From Pilaira anomala (Eukaryota > Mucoromycota > Mucoromycetes > Mucorales > Mucoraceae), in assembly GCA_025716855.1 (NCBI GenBank), contig JAIXMQ010000044.1, positions 124,001-188,000 on the forward strand: a stretch of 64,000 bases of DNA. Direction: 5' to 3'. The notes beneath the pieces were generated by a model, which saw only the letters and a program-made list of their open reading frames with translations, was not told where the DNA came from and ran no database searches. Within the stretch, counting starts at the first letter, position 1. Each line of letters opens with the position of its first letter. The translations under genes were made by a program, and so were the position numbers. Of the stretch, positions 23,031 to 34,261 are shown piece by piece.

Positions 23031-25294
23031 TTATTTAAAAGAGCTAGTTGCTTGCTTTTCTTCCATTGCTTTTTGATAAACGCGCAAGTAATCATAAACG
23101 GGACCTTGATCATTCCCTCTGTCCCAGCCTAATGCATAAGCACTCATCATCATTCGCAATACATATTCTTCGTGTAACATGGGGACTTGTTTGATAAGTT
23201 GATAGTCTTTGGCTGCAGATTGAATTGCATTTGCTAAATTATTTTGTTCTATTTGAAACAAGTAAGCATTCGAGCGATAACGACTCTTGATTGAAAAGTT
23301 TTCAATTTCTAAACCCAAACTACTATCATCTATATGTTTATCAATTAAGAATTCAGCTAAACCACCTGTTCCTGTTGAAATAACGGATGAACCAAACATT
23401 AAACCTTCTACAGCAACTAAGCCAAAACTTTCGGTTACACTTGGTACATAAACAAAATCAGCAGCAGCTCTAAAATATATTAACCAATCTCTTTGTTGAT
23501 TTGTATGGGCTATTAATACAATATCCTGTGGATATTTTGATGCTAAATTTTCAACCCAACGTAAAGGATAATTATTTGGTTGTCCAATAATTGCAAATTT
23601 CATATCATTTTCTTTAAATAATTGAGCTGCTTCTTCAAAGGTTTCTAAACCTTTATTGTATTGAAATCTACCAACAAATAAAACAAGCGGTCTATCCAAA
23701 TCAGAAGGTAATAATAATCCTTGTTCAATCAAGTATTGTTTTGCTTTCTGTTTACTGGAAGTCACATAATCATTATGATTTGAAGTTAATATCCATTCAT
23801 TTTCAAGTAAACCAGTTTCAAGTTTAGTATCAATCATTGCTTTTGTATAACTTGGGTAATCCAATTCATGTTGAATTAATTTTGATTCAGTAAAAGGATT
23901 AATACTACTTGTAAAATCTAATCCATTACTGATACCATAAAACTTTCCAACAGTAGCCTTTTTTAATAGATTCTCCATGACGACTTCTTTTAAATAGAAA
24001 TCTAATGTACCTTCTACTATTTCTTTTGCCATACTTTGACTTACGAAAGTCACCATATCAGCCAAATCAATTGCCATGGGTGACATAAACATACGATCTT
24101 TACCAAATGTATAAGGTAATAAAATGTCTTGAATATCTTTTTCAATTGTATGTCCGGTACGTGGTGGATTTAAAAACTTTTGTACATTGCCTAATAGGTT
24201 TGTATATTGTAATTCATCTAAATAATCATGCATTGTATAAATAACAGTAGGTGGCATGGAACCCATTTGTTTTTCATATTCATTCAAGTATTTAGCCACA
24301 TAAGCATTTGTGGCACCATGTAAATGAACAATATCTACTCTTGGTTGAGATACGTCTAATGGAGCAAATAAAGATTGTTCATGTTTTCCAGCAGTTTTCC
24401 AAGTTAAAAATTGAGCTACTGCTTTAACAAAATATTGATCTTTCCATTCTTGTGGTAATCCTTTTGGTGAAGAATAAATTTGAGTGATTGAATTTGATCT
24501 AAATGCTTTACGAAATACTCCTGATTTACCAGGTCCAATAAGATAAATTTTAACAGTTTTTGAATCTATTGCAGAACTACGAATTTCTAATTTTTCTTCT
24601 TCTGTTAATAATTCAAAATTATCAATTGGATTGAAATCGTACTTGAGTTCGGATACTTTAAATTCAATTGGCTCTGGTTCTCCTCTTTCATTACGTACAG
24701 TAATGACTAAATCTACTGTCTTTTTAATCACATATTGTTGTTGCTTTTTTAAAAATGAATAGAATGGTAAAACTACATGTGGTGTAATTTTACCCGTTTT
24801 CAATTGTGCTTGTGTAATAGCTGTTAATATCATTCCCATTCCTCCCATTGTAGCTGGTCCAAATTCTTTTGTCACATGATATACTGTACTATCTTTTGGT
24901 AAATCAATCCTTGCTGTTGTATCTAATGCCTGATATGGTATTTTGGGATAATTTCGAATCGCTTTACATTTTTAATTAGTTTCTCCTTTGAAGGTATATA
25001 TATATATTTATATATCTTCTTACTAAATCTAATAGGTTCAGAAGCTTTGGGTAACATGATACTCGTCACTAGAAACAAAACGAATTCAATACATGCTAAA
25101 ACACTTATAACCAAAGCAACGATATTCCACCAACGCCAATGTTTTCGGTTTGAGCTGCTATTGAAGTGAAACGGATTAGAACTTGATGGTGTAGGCAAAG
25201 GACTTGCGAGTCCTCGCTGTCTTATTGTATGAAACGGTGTTGTCGTTGTTGTTGTTGTTGTAATGGAAACCGCTTGAAACCCATTGCTCGTCAT
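23031..25294 (-). CDS. Membrane-anchored starch/glycogen-synthase-like glycosyltransferase (GT5-type)
   Basis: Two exons (24961-25294 spliced from donor after 25024, giving 25024-25294 and 23031-24961) encode 733 residues. Residues about 56-81 (WWNIVALVISVLACIEFVLF onward) form one transmembrane segment after a Thr/Ser-rich N-terminus, consistent with a type II signal anchor that places the catalytic part in the ER/Golgi lumen. The catalytic region starts with KEFGPATMGGMG, matching the K-x-G-G-L-G loop of GT5 starch synthases that holds the ADP-glucose phosphates. It continues with VDIVHLHGATNAYV, ISNGLDF and VLFVGRFQYNKGLETFEEAA, and ends with the GT-B E-x7-E region ESFGLVAVEGLMFGSSVIST plus GTGGLAEFL. 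The lysine-to-loop spacing is altered (KEFGPATMGGMG instead of KxGGLGDV). Donor sugar and product are unknown. Ordinary cytosolic glycogen synthase (GT3) is excluded by sequence pattern and topology. Confidence 0.8.
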
Positions 25295-25471
25295 CTTTTT
25301 TTTTTTTTTAAAGAAAAAAAAAAAAATTAAAGAGACAAAAATATACTATACTGAAAAAATAATAGGGATCTTTTACCCTTTTTTTTTATTTCGAAACGCC
25401 GTTGTTTTCTTTTGTGACTTGAAGGTTTTCAAAACCCTTTTTTTTTTTCTTCTTCTTCTTCTTTATCTATC
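25295..25471. promoter_or_regulatory. Short divergent promoter between glycosyltransferase and PSF2
   Basis: Only 177 bp separate the two ATGs on opposite strands, so both promoters must lie here. The content is poly-A, poly-T and a TTC-repeat pyrimidine tract right before the PSF2 start. Confidence 0.5.
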
Positions 25472-26347
25472 ATGGCTTTACCACGTACACATCAAGCTTC
25501 TTTTACACCAGGTGAAATTGAATTCATTGCTGGTGATGAAAAGATTATGATTATTCCAAAGGTGAAAATGCCTAAAATGAAGTTTATCAGTGTAAGTTTT
25601 GAATTCAATTATTTTAAAATCGTCCAACTAAAAAAAAAACTTTTTTTTTTAAAAAAAAAAATATATAGGGAGACATTGGACCTTTTCAGCCACCTTTGCC
25701 TATTGAAGTAAATATTTGGTTATCTTTAATTTTGAAAAAGAATAACAAGTGTAGTATTATTTGTCCTGATTGGCTTACAGTTGGTAAAAAAAAATATATA
25801 TATATATATACATGAACTTTTTAATGAGACGTGTTTTAACTGTTTTTATAGAGAATTTAAAAGAGAGACACGAAGAAGAAGAAAAAGAAAAAGAATTCAG
25901 TATATTACCTTTTCATTATATGGAATTAGCACAAATGTTGTTGGAAACGTAAGGAAAAAAAAAAAAAAAAAAAAAAAAAACGTAAAAAAAGTTACCTATT
26001 TTTTGACGTAATTTTTTTTTATATGTAGTGCAGAAGATGATATTCCTAATGCAGAACAAATTCGTACAATATTAAAAGATCTTCGAGAAACAAGACAAGC
26101 AAAATCGAGAATGGGTGTAAAGATTTTAGATGATACATGGCTTGGTGTAAGTAGTTACATTATTTTGTACATATGCCAACTATTTACATGAAAACGAATT
26201 TTATCTTAGATGAATAACTTGTCAATTATGGAAATTAATGATATTCGACCCTTTTTTTCTCGAGCCTATCACGAAATGAGTAAATTAAATCATGCAGAAA
26301 CCACCACACGAGAAGAAGATACACAACAATCCACACAAGATTATTAA
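25472..26347 (+). CDS. PSF2: GINS complex subunit Psf2
   Basis: Five exons (25472-25591, 25669-25783, 25852-25948, 26029-26146, 26210-26347) encode 195 residues, close to the usual 185-215. GINS joins Cdc45 and Mcm2-7 to form the CMG replicative helicase in the nucleus. The family start HQASFTPGEIEFIAGDEKIM, the segment GDIGPFQPPLPIEVNIWLSL, PDWLTVENL, HYMELAQMLLE, and the C-terminal MNNLSIMEINDIRPFFSRAY are all characteristic. The frame is exact across all four introns. The stop lies 105 bp from the stop of the converging YPP1-like gene, with a (TA)n tract between them. Confidence 0.96.
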
Positions 26348-26362
26348 ATTATTTTTTATTAT

Positions 26363-26365
<3 letters not shown>

Positions 26366-26398
<33 letters not shown>
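26366..26398. repeat. (TA)n microsatellite between convergent genes
   Basis: An uninterrupted TA dinucleotide run followed by poly-T, lying between the PSF2 stop and the YPP1-like stop. It probably falls within overlapping 3' UTRs. Confidence 0.85.
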
Positions 26399-26406
<8 letters not shown>

Positions 26407-26452
26407 TTTTTACTATTATATACCCCCCTCCCTCTCCCTCCTTCTTTTCTTT

Positions 26453-29400
26453 TTATATATAACGTGGTAAAACAGAAAATGGTTGAATTGGTGTTGTAGA
26501 TTCTAACTCAAGTGCGTAAAATAAACATGCTTTTGTACGGTCTAATCTATCTGTTTGACGATAAATTTCACCTAAATAGAACCTACATCATAAAAAAAAA
26601 AAAAATAAAAAAAAAATCAGTTATAAAACCATAACCAACAATTTATATATATATATATGTATTTACCATGCTTCAGCACAATCCCATCCATTTGATTTTG
26701 TCAAGATTTCCAAAATACCTTCAGCAATCTCTTGATTATTTTGTGTCATATGTGATTTAGCAAGCCAAAGTCTACATATCACATCATTCGGATCCACTAC
26801 CAACGACTTATAATACGCTGTCTGTGCTTGTTCGAAATCCCCTTCTGCCTCCAATAACTGACCTAATACACACCATACTCTTGGATTCGAGATCCAATCC
26901 ACATTCTCTGCTTCCTCTACTGCCTTTCTTGCTTCATCTAATTTTCCAAGCTTAATAAACATTTGTGCGGTCAATAACCATAGATCAGATAAGATACGAT
27001 CTGATCTTTGTTTACGTAATACTGTACGTGTACTGGGTTTCGTGGGTATAACAGAAGGTTGTAAAATCGATTGAATACTTGCAATAGATGGTGATAAACT
27101 TTGAAATGATGCAACTGAATTACCTGCTAAGCTCTTCAAATCTATATTTATAAATTAGTTCAAACATTTTCTATCTGTATATATAGATATATATTTGACT
27201 TACCATAAGGTACGTTGTTTAAAGATGCAATACTATTATTGTTGTTTCCAATAAGAGCAGCATTATTTTCTATAGCTTTAGTTCGATTGCTTGTACTTTT
27301 CGAACTAAATAGATGCAATCCATGAAGATGATGATGGTGATGATGATGATGCGCTTTAGCGTCATCAGGTACATTAAGCATACCTGCCTGCATTGCTTGA
27401 TTGTAACCAGGACCTAAAGGTGAAGGATTGGCAGCTAAATTAGAAGCGGAACGAGCTCTTCCGATGGTACTCGATTTACTTGCCGTCACATTGACATTAT
27501 CATGTGACCGAGACCCTAATGGAGAACCTAATTCAGTGGAAGAAGAAACGGTCGGATGATGACTGATCATACTATTACTTGCACTTCTACCTCGTCTTCT
27601 TTCAGCGGATAATTGCATCTCGCTTAAATTCCCCAAGGAACCCGAAACGACCATACCGTTATGAGCGCCACCATACGAAAGATTTTCTAAACTGTTTGCA
27701 CTATAAGAGTAAGCATCAGGTACAGCGATTTTACCAAATGAACCGAATAAAGTCTTTGAGAACTCGAGGGCATCTTCAGGACCATACAATGCATGTAATA
27801 ACAAGACACGGGTCATTTGAAATAACATGTGTTGTTCCGCTTCATCGTATCCGGACCCATTTGAATCTTCCATGATATCAGGACATCCCCCTTCCATTGC
27901 TTGTTGTAAACCCATCTCACATGTTTTAAGTGCTTGTCGATAGTCACCATGCACTGGACAAGAGATGATGAGTGTCAGTAAATGCCAAGAAGGTAAGTTG
28001 GTAGGTTGTGCTTGAATTGCTTTTGTAACGGAGTGTACAGCTTGTCCAATATCGTGCATATCTGCTTGTTGTAATGCAAGTTGATAATAGGTTTCCCATG
28101 CATTTGGGTTTAATTCAATGGATCGTTTTAAGAAATTTAATGCCTTTTCATGATATGTAGGTCGAAGTTCTGGATCAAAGGCTTAAGAAATTAAAAAGAT
28201 TTGAGTTTCATTTTTTTTTTTTATCATGTTTTTTTATCATTTCTTTCTTTGACTCACTTTGACAACCTAATGAACCATAAGCAATACCAGTAGCTCTATA
28301 AACAACAGCACCCATCTCTAAAATCGTTTCACGTTCTGATCTTGGTTGCTTTTGATAAAGCTCTTTTGCAATTTCCGCCATTTCAACCGCATCGACACCA
28401 CGACCTAAATCATTACAATACATTTTAATAGCCGTGACAATGACATTTAATGTATCCGATACGTCTTCTTTCTCCGAGTTTTTAATATCAGAGATGCCAC
28501 TAATCTCTCTCTTTAAAGAAAGATAAGGTGGCTCCAGATCATGATCCATTTGATTCTCTTCAATCTCGGGTCTAGATTTAGGTACAGGCATATTGAAACC
28601 ATTTTTATCCGTAGCCAAAGCCTGACCATCCCCATGGGATTCTTTCCAGCCATACGATACAAGACCTACTAAATAAAGATAGGCATGTAACGCTTGTTCA
28701 GCTTCCTCATATTCACCTAACCTTACTAAAGCCAAAAATAAATGTCGTGTGATCAAAGGAGAATTAAAGGTTCTTTGTGAAGCGCGATCCAAAGCCTCTA
28801 CAAAGCCTCTTAAATCATGAGCGGTGGTTCCAATCAATTCAAAATCATTTGCAAATTGATCGACGAAATCCAAAACGCGCGTATTGACTTCACCTGCTCT
28901 TGGTAAAGGGACTTGTAAATAAAGCATCTTTTCATAAATGGTATGAAGTTGTGATTGTTCTACTATGAAGATCTGTCGTTCCAGTTGTTCATCGTCTTCA
29001 CCTTCTGGAATGACCGTACCGGCCGGGATACTGTAGTGTCCTTGTCGGTACAAGGATGATACAAATTTAAGTGAATAGCGTGTGATTGTCATACGTTTTT
29101 GAATACGCCATAGAGTAGGTTGAATGGTAGTCATCTTTTGATATTGACGCATAAATTCTAATACGGCAGATGAAGGTATAGATGAACTATATATACACAC
29201 AGAAAAAAAAAAAATAAGTATATATTTCTCTCTCTCTCTTTTTTTTTTTTTGGTTTTATGAATACAACATACTCGTAAGGTTCTCGTAATCCAAGTAATG
29301 TTGCTCTGTATAAAGCTTCCTCTGACCATTCCACAAATGTTTTACTCTTGGCAGTTGGGTTATCGGAGAGTAAGGATTCAACTCCTGCATAGCTTTGAAT

Positions 29401-29992
29401 AGCAGCTTCTTCATTACCAGTCAATTCGAATGAGATGGCTTTTATATATATATATATATATATCAGTACACGTTTTTTTCCTTCTCTGTCAACGGTTTTC
29501 ATTCCAATGTTTATATATATACCTTTAATTACTCTTGCCTGTAAAAACAAAACCAATCCATAACCTTGTTTTACATGTTCCATTTCAAATGAAAGTTGAC
29601 TAATAATATTGACAGCCTGTTCATATTCACCACATTCAAAGTAGGTACGAGCCAGTACAATTCTTGCAAACTAAAAAGACAAAAAAAAAAGATGAATGGA
29701 AATTTTTCTAAAATGGGGATAAACATCATTTTTTTTCTATTTACTTTACATCTTTCTCAATCGAGTGAAGATTATTTGGATCGGATAATTCAATAGCAGT
29801 CTGTAACTGGTCTTGAATCGATTTCAATTGTTTTGGATTCAAGCGATCTTCCATACTCACACGATGAGGTGCATCTCCTCCATAATCTACAGACGTCTTT
29901 GAACGTGTATCGTTTATTAATTTATTTAAATTTGCTTCTGCTAATACTGTCTGTTCCAAAACTATTTTCAACGGTATGAGTTCAATTATTAC

Positions 29993-30023
<31 letters not shown>

Positions 30024-30147
30024 TACCTCCTCCGTCAGAGTTATACTTTTTATATCTTCTTGCTAGTTCTGGAATAGCATCCCAACGACCGTTACAACGG
30101 GCAACGTCAATATCTTTTCCTATTTGAATTGCTTTTGCTGAAGTCAT
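26453..30147 (-). CDS. YPP1: YPP1/TTC7-type TPR protein of the plasma-membrane PI4-kinase complex
   Basis: Eight exons (30027-30147, 29750-29961, 29523-29670, 29273-29438, 28258-29186, 27204-28181, 26667-27141, 26453-26582) encode 1,052 residues. Ypp1/TTC7 is the scaffold that, with Efr3, brings the PI4-kinase Stt4 to the plasma membrane. Supporting features are the N-terminal RCNGRWDAIPELARRYKK, the conserved SKTFVEWSEEALYRATLLGL segment, repeated TPR helices (FARIVLARTYFECGEYEQAV, ALNFLKRSIELNPNAWETYY, WLLTAQMFIKLGKLDEARKA) and a TPR end close to the stop. A Ser/Asn/His-rich insert of about 120 residues, including eight consecutive His, interrupts the TPR array in the sixth exon. This is a likely disordered regulatory loop. 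Introns carry (TA)n tracts. Identification is strong by pattern. Confidence 0.88.
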
Positions 30148-30561
30148 TGTGTAGGATGAAAAAAGTAAAAGAAAAGAAAAAGAAAAGAAATGATAAAAAT
30201 AAACAAACAGCAAAAAAAAAAAAGAGCTAAAAATACATATGTCCTCTTTTCTGTTACCTAAAGGTGCATATAGTACAAAAACTACGTATTTACACGTGTG
30301 GATTATGATGGCATACTTCCTTATTATATTAAATACAATATAACGGAATTGATAATCCTAACTAAAAAAGAGAGAGAGAGAGAAAAAAAAAGTGTACGTG
30401 TCTTCTCCCTGTCTTCAAGAGAAGAAGAAGAAGAAGAAGAAGACTCTATTTGTTATATATTTTTATTTTAAATCATGTGTGTACAAAAATTACTGCTGTC
30501 AACTTTAAATACATATACATGTATCAGTATGTGATGCCCGCAACATACATCAATATATTCA
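30148..30561. other. Intergenic: YPP1-like promoter and deaminase 3' flank
   Basis: This 414-bp spacer has A-rich leader sequence, a (GA)n tract and a GAA repeat (30418-30442). I see no gene. Confidence 0.5.
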
Positions 30562-31242
30562 CTACGCCCACATAGCTGAGCTTTCAACGCCATTCACCTT
30601 TCCATCTTGATAGGTTTGGCTCAACACAAGATACTTTTTCTTAATATCATGTACGCGTTCTTTAAACTGGCTCACCTTACACGTTGTTTCCAAGGTATCC
30701 ACGACCTCCGCAACGGACCTAGCAGTAAAAAACAAATTATCTTTATTGTACAATGGTCTCTTTTTTAAAGTCTCCTCTGTATCACCTGGAGCCTTTACAC
30801 GATACACTTCTTCCAAAATTTGAATATCATAAGGAATATCAAACTCATCTCTTGAGTCCTCATAGGTAAACAAATAATAAAATTCATTAAATCCAGCCCA
30901 AGTGATGGCACTCAAACATAAAGAGCAAGGTTCATGGGTTGCATAAAACACACAGTCCTTAGGACTTGGTCTTGATTCCTTTGGAATCAAAGTAAAGAAC
31001 TCTTGAATGCAATTGGTCTCGCCATGTAATAAAGGGGATACTTGCTCATTGTTTGTCGATGCGTGTACTAGTTCTAACGTATCCTTTTTGAAGATGGCTG
31101 CTCCAAATAACTTGGAACCTGAACTGACGCCTTTTGTGGTTAATGGTATGATTGTGTTTACGGTTGTATCAAGGATTTTGGTCACTAAATCTTCTGCCTT
31201 CTTGTTGTGCTTGGATTTTTCAAAGTTCTTGGCTCCTGTCAT
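30562..31242 (-). CDS. Cytosine/dCMP-deaminase-fold zinc hydrolase
   Basis: Intronless, 226 residues. The zinc-dependent deaminase signature is complete: H73-G-E75 (LLHGETNCIQEF), with His as ligand and Glu as proton shuttle, and P105-C106-S-L-C109 (THEPCSLCLSAITWAGF) supplying the two Cys ligands. The substrate-pocket strand before it (GAAIFKKDTLELVHASTNN) is also visible. HGE rather than HAE is what yeast cytosine deaminase Fcy1 has, but this protein is about 70 residues longer, with a C-terminal extension of unknown role. Substrate (cytosine, guanine, dCMP, or a modified base) cannot be told from sequence. The gene diverges from the coiled-coil gene across a 680-bp spacer. Confidence 0.85.
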   Translation of the reverse strand: MTGAKNFEKSKHNKKAEDLVTKILDTTVNTIIPLTTKGVSSGSKLFGAAIFKKDTLELVHASTNNEQVSPLLHGETNCIQEFFTLIPKESRPSPKDCVFYATHEPCSLCLSAITWAGFNEFYYLFTYEDSRDEFDIPYDIQILEEVYRVKAPGDTEETLKKRPLYNKDNLFFTARSVAEVVDTLETTCKVSQFKERVHDIKKKYLVLSQTYQDGKVNGVESSAMWA

Positions 31243-31922
31243 TTCTTAAGTATCTTGTATTTTGAGGGAAGGGAAGGGAAGGGAGGGTTTTATCAAAAAG
31301 ATGGTCCCCTTTTTTATATTGTTATAGTTTTTATCTTATCTATTAATTAATTATATACTAAAGTTTCTAGATAATCTTTTTCACCAGTGTACACATTAAA
31401 GACAAAAATTATACCCTCTATTTTTTTTTTTCCCAGGTGGATTGTCGCCATTATAGTGAGATTGGTAAATTTTATCCGTATACATCTCAACAACAAGAAT
31501 TAACACTACACATGAACTCAATCTATGCCTAGTTACTACTATTTTTTCCTCCTGATTTCATGTCACAGCGTATACCTGGCTCTCTCTCATGACAATATTA
31601 AATATTATGTTTCACTGTTACATAAGCCGAAAAATACTTTTAGTATGATTTTGATTTAAACTTTGAGTTAGCCAAAAGTCAAACGCTTTCTGTGTCATTT
31701 TAAATGCCTGCTTACTTTTGAAAAAAAAGCATCTCACTTTTTTTTTTTTAAAAAAAAACTATTTATTGCTGTGTGTGTGCATGATCCTTTATTTAGTAAC
31801 CTTTTTTTTTTTTTTTTAAATGAGCGATTAAAAATAAGAAGGCGATCTCTCTTTTTTTTTTTTTTTTTTTGCCTTTTCTCTTTTTTTACCTTTTTTTTTT
31901 TATAAGAAAAAGAAAAAAAGAT
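31243..31922. promoter_or_regulatory. Divergent intergenic region, deaminase / coiled-coil gene
   Basis: 680 bp between two outward-reading genes. A GGGAA repeat lies just upstream of the deaminase start (31267-31285), and several poly-T runs lead up to the plus-strand ATG. I see no defined regulatory motif. Confidence 0.4.
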
Positions 31923-34226
31923 ATGACTGTTTCAAGTAATGGAACTACTAAAAGACTAACGTCTTTAGAAGCAGCAGGAGTAAAATCCTCTTCTAGTACA
32001 ACGACATCCTCTGTATCATCCACTAGCACAACCACCACCACAGGAACAAGAAAGAGAATTCCATCATCACCTGCTACCAACACGACTACTCGAACTACTA
32101 GTACTCGAGCCTCGATGACGCCTACAAGTTTACCTACTCGAACATCGATGACGCCTACAAGTGTACCTAAACGAGCTACCAAGACACCACTTGCAAAAAG
32201 TAATAGTTCATCAGTGAAAGTACCCCTGACACCTGTGCCAAAAAAGAAATCATTCATAAGTAGTACAGGTACGACGACGACGACGACTGCTACCAGTAAT
32301 ACCACACCCAGAAGCCCTAGTAGAGCTTCATCTCGTGCTACCACACCTCATTCCAGTTCTACTTCTTTGGCTACTAAAAAGAAAAGTGTGATACCAATTC
32401 CGTCTGTTACTACCGACTCTATCGCTATTCAAAAACTAAAAGACAAGGTAAAGTTTATATATATATATATATATGTGATATATATATATTCGGAACATGA
32501 AAAACTTAAAAAACATATTAGAATGATGAAATACAAACAATCTTATCACAAAAGGAATTCGAGTTGGAAGAAAAAGAAGTAAGTTTAAAAGAACTTTTAG
32601 ACAAGGTAAATAGATTAGAAAGTACTTTAGAGAGTCAAAAGAAGGAAGAACCCATGGTAGAGCAAGCAGCAGCAGCAACAGAAGAAGTTAATTATAAAGC
32701 GTTGTTGGCATCACAACAAGAAGAAGCTTTAGAATTACAAAGACAAGTTGAAAAAGAATTAGATTTACAAAAACAAATTGAAAAAGAGTTGTTGGAAACC
32801 ATTGTAAGTCTTGAAAATCAGTCGAATGAATTGAAACAATCGTTTGATCAAGAAAAGATGGATTTAATTCAACAACACGAAACTGCCGAAATAAGACATC
32901 GTGACTGTATGGAAAAGTTGAGAGAAAAACTAGAGAATGAAAAATTAGCTTTGAGTGGAAATTTGTTTGATAAAGAACGCGATATTGAAAAATTGAAAAA
33001 GGATATGGATGACATGCGTGATAATATCAAAGTAAAATTATATATATATATATATATATTGATAGAATTTGGTTTATTTAATCAACATACTATACAGGAA
33101 ATGCATCAGTCTCATCAAACACGTCTCACTACTTTGACTAACCAGTTGAATCAACAATACAGTGAGACGATTGATAAATTAAAATTAGATCATCAAGATG
33201 AAAAGTTGAAATACGAAGAAACAGAAAAGGTATGATATATATATATATATATATATAATATACATTTATATCCTCATATTTATAATATACAGGAATTGGA
33301 ATTATTAAAATCAAAATATGAACAAGTAAATGTAAGTAAATTAAATCAATCATGATATGGTGTAGTGGTATTCACCCGCCAATTAGGTAAAATACGATGC
33401 ACTTCAAAAGGAGAGAGATGAAGATCATAAAAAGTTTAAAGAGAGAGAGGTAACGAAAAAAAAAAATAAAAAAAAGGTACCATATAAAAAAATATTCACA
33501 GCTTTTTTAGTTGGTATACATTGCCGAATTGGATAAATGTAAAAATGAATTAAAAATAGTAAGTAACAAAGTTGATAGTTATAGCTTTCATGCTGTATCA
33601 CTCACATTACTACAACACAAATAGACACAGTCAGAGGTATCGGATATAGCCTTATTAAAAGAACAACAACATGCATCATTCATAAAAGAGCTAAAGGAAT
33701 CACATGATCAACAACTCAAAGAGACAGTGAGCCGACTCGAAAAAGCAACCGAATCTCGACAAAACGAAATTTCGGAATTGGAGGTAAGTGTAAATCACTA
33801 AGGTTACAACAATTATTTTTTTTTTTAACAGACGAAATCTAGATTCAAGTGTCTATTTTAAATCAAGTAAAAAAAAAAAAAAAAAAAAAAAAATGTCATT
33901 GTGATGGTTACATAACGATGAGCTCATCATCTTACTTTATAGAAATTAGAACTTGCTCAGCGTTCTGACGAAATAACGGATAAAAGCGAAACAGAATTAG
34001 AGGTAAAATTATATATATATATATACAATTCAACTCTGAGTACTTGATTTTTATTGACTTTTTCTATTTATTAAGCATCTTGTCACTAAGCTACAGTTAG
34101 AACATGAAGTTACGATTCAACAAATGAAAGAACAACACTTGACGACCTTGAATGAACTCAAGAAGACTCACAACGAAGAACTAGAACATGCGGAATCCAA
34201 AATAGATTCCTGTGTACAAAGTACCC

Positions 34227-34261
<35 letters not shown>

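Noticed and set aside
31869..31922. Upstream Met of the coiled-coil gene giving a Phe-rich hydrophobic start
   Set aside because: This is pyrimidine-tract leader read through. The start at 31923 begins the basic Ser/Thr head.
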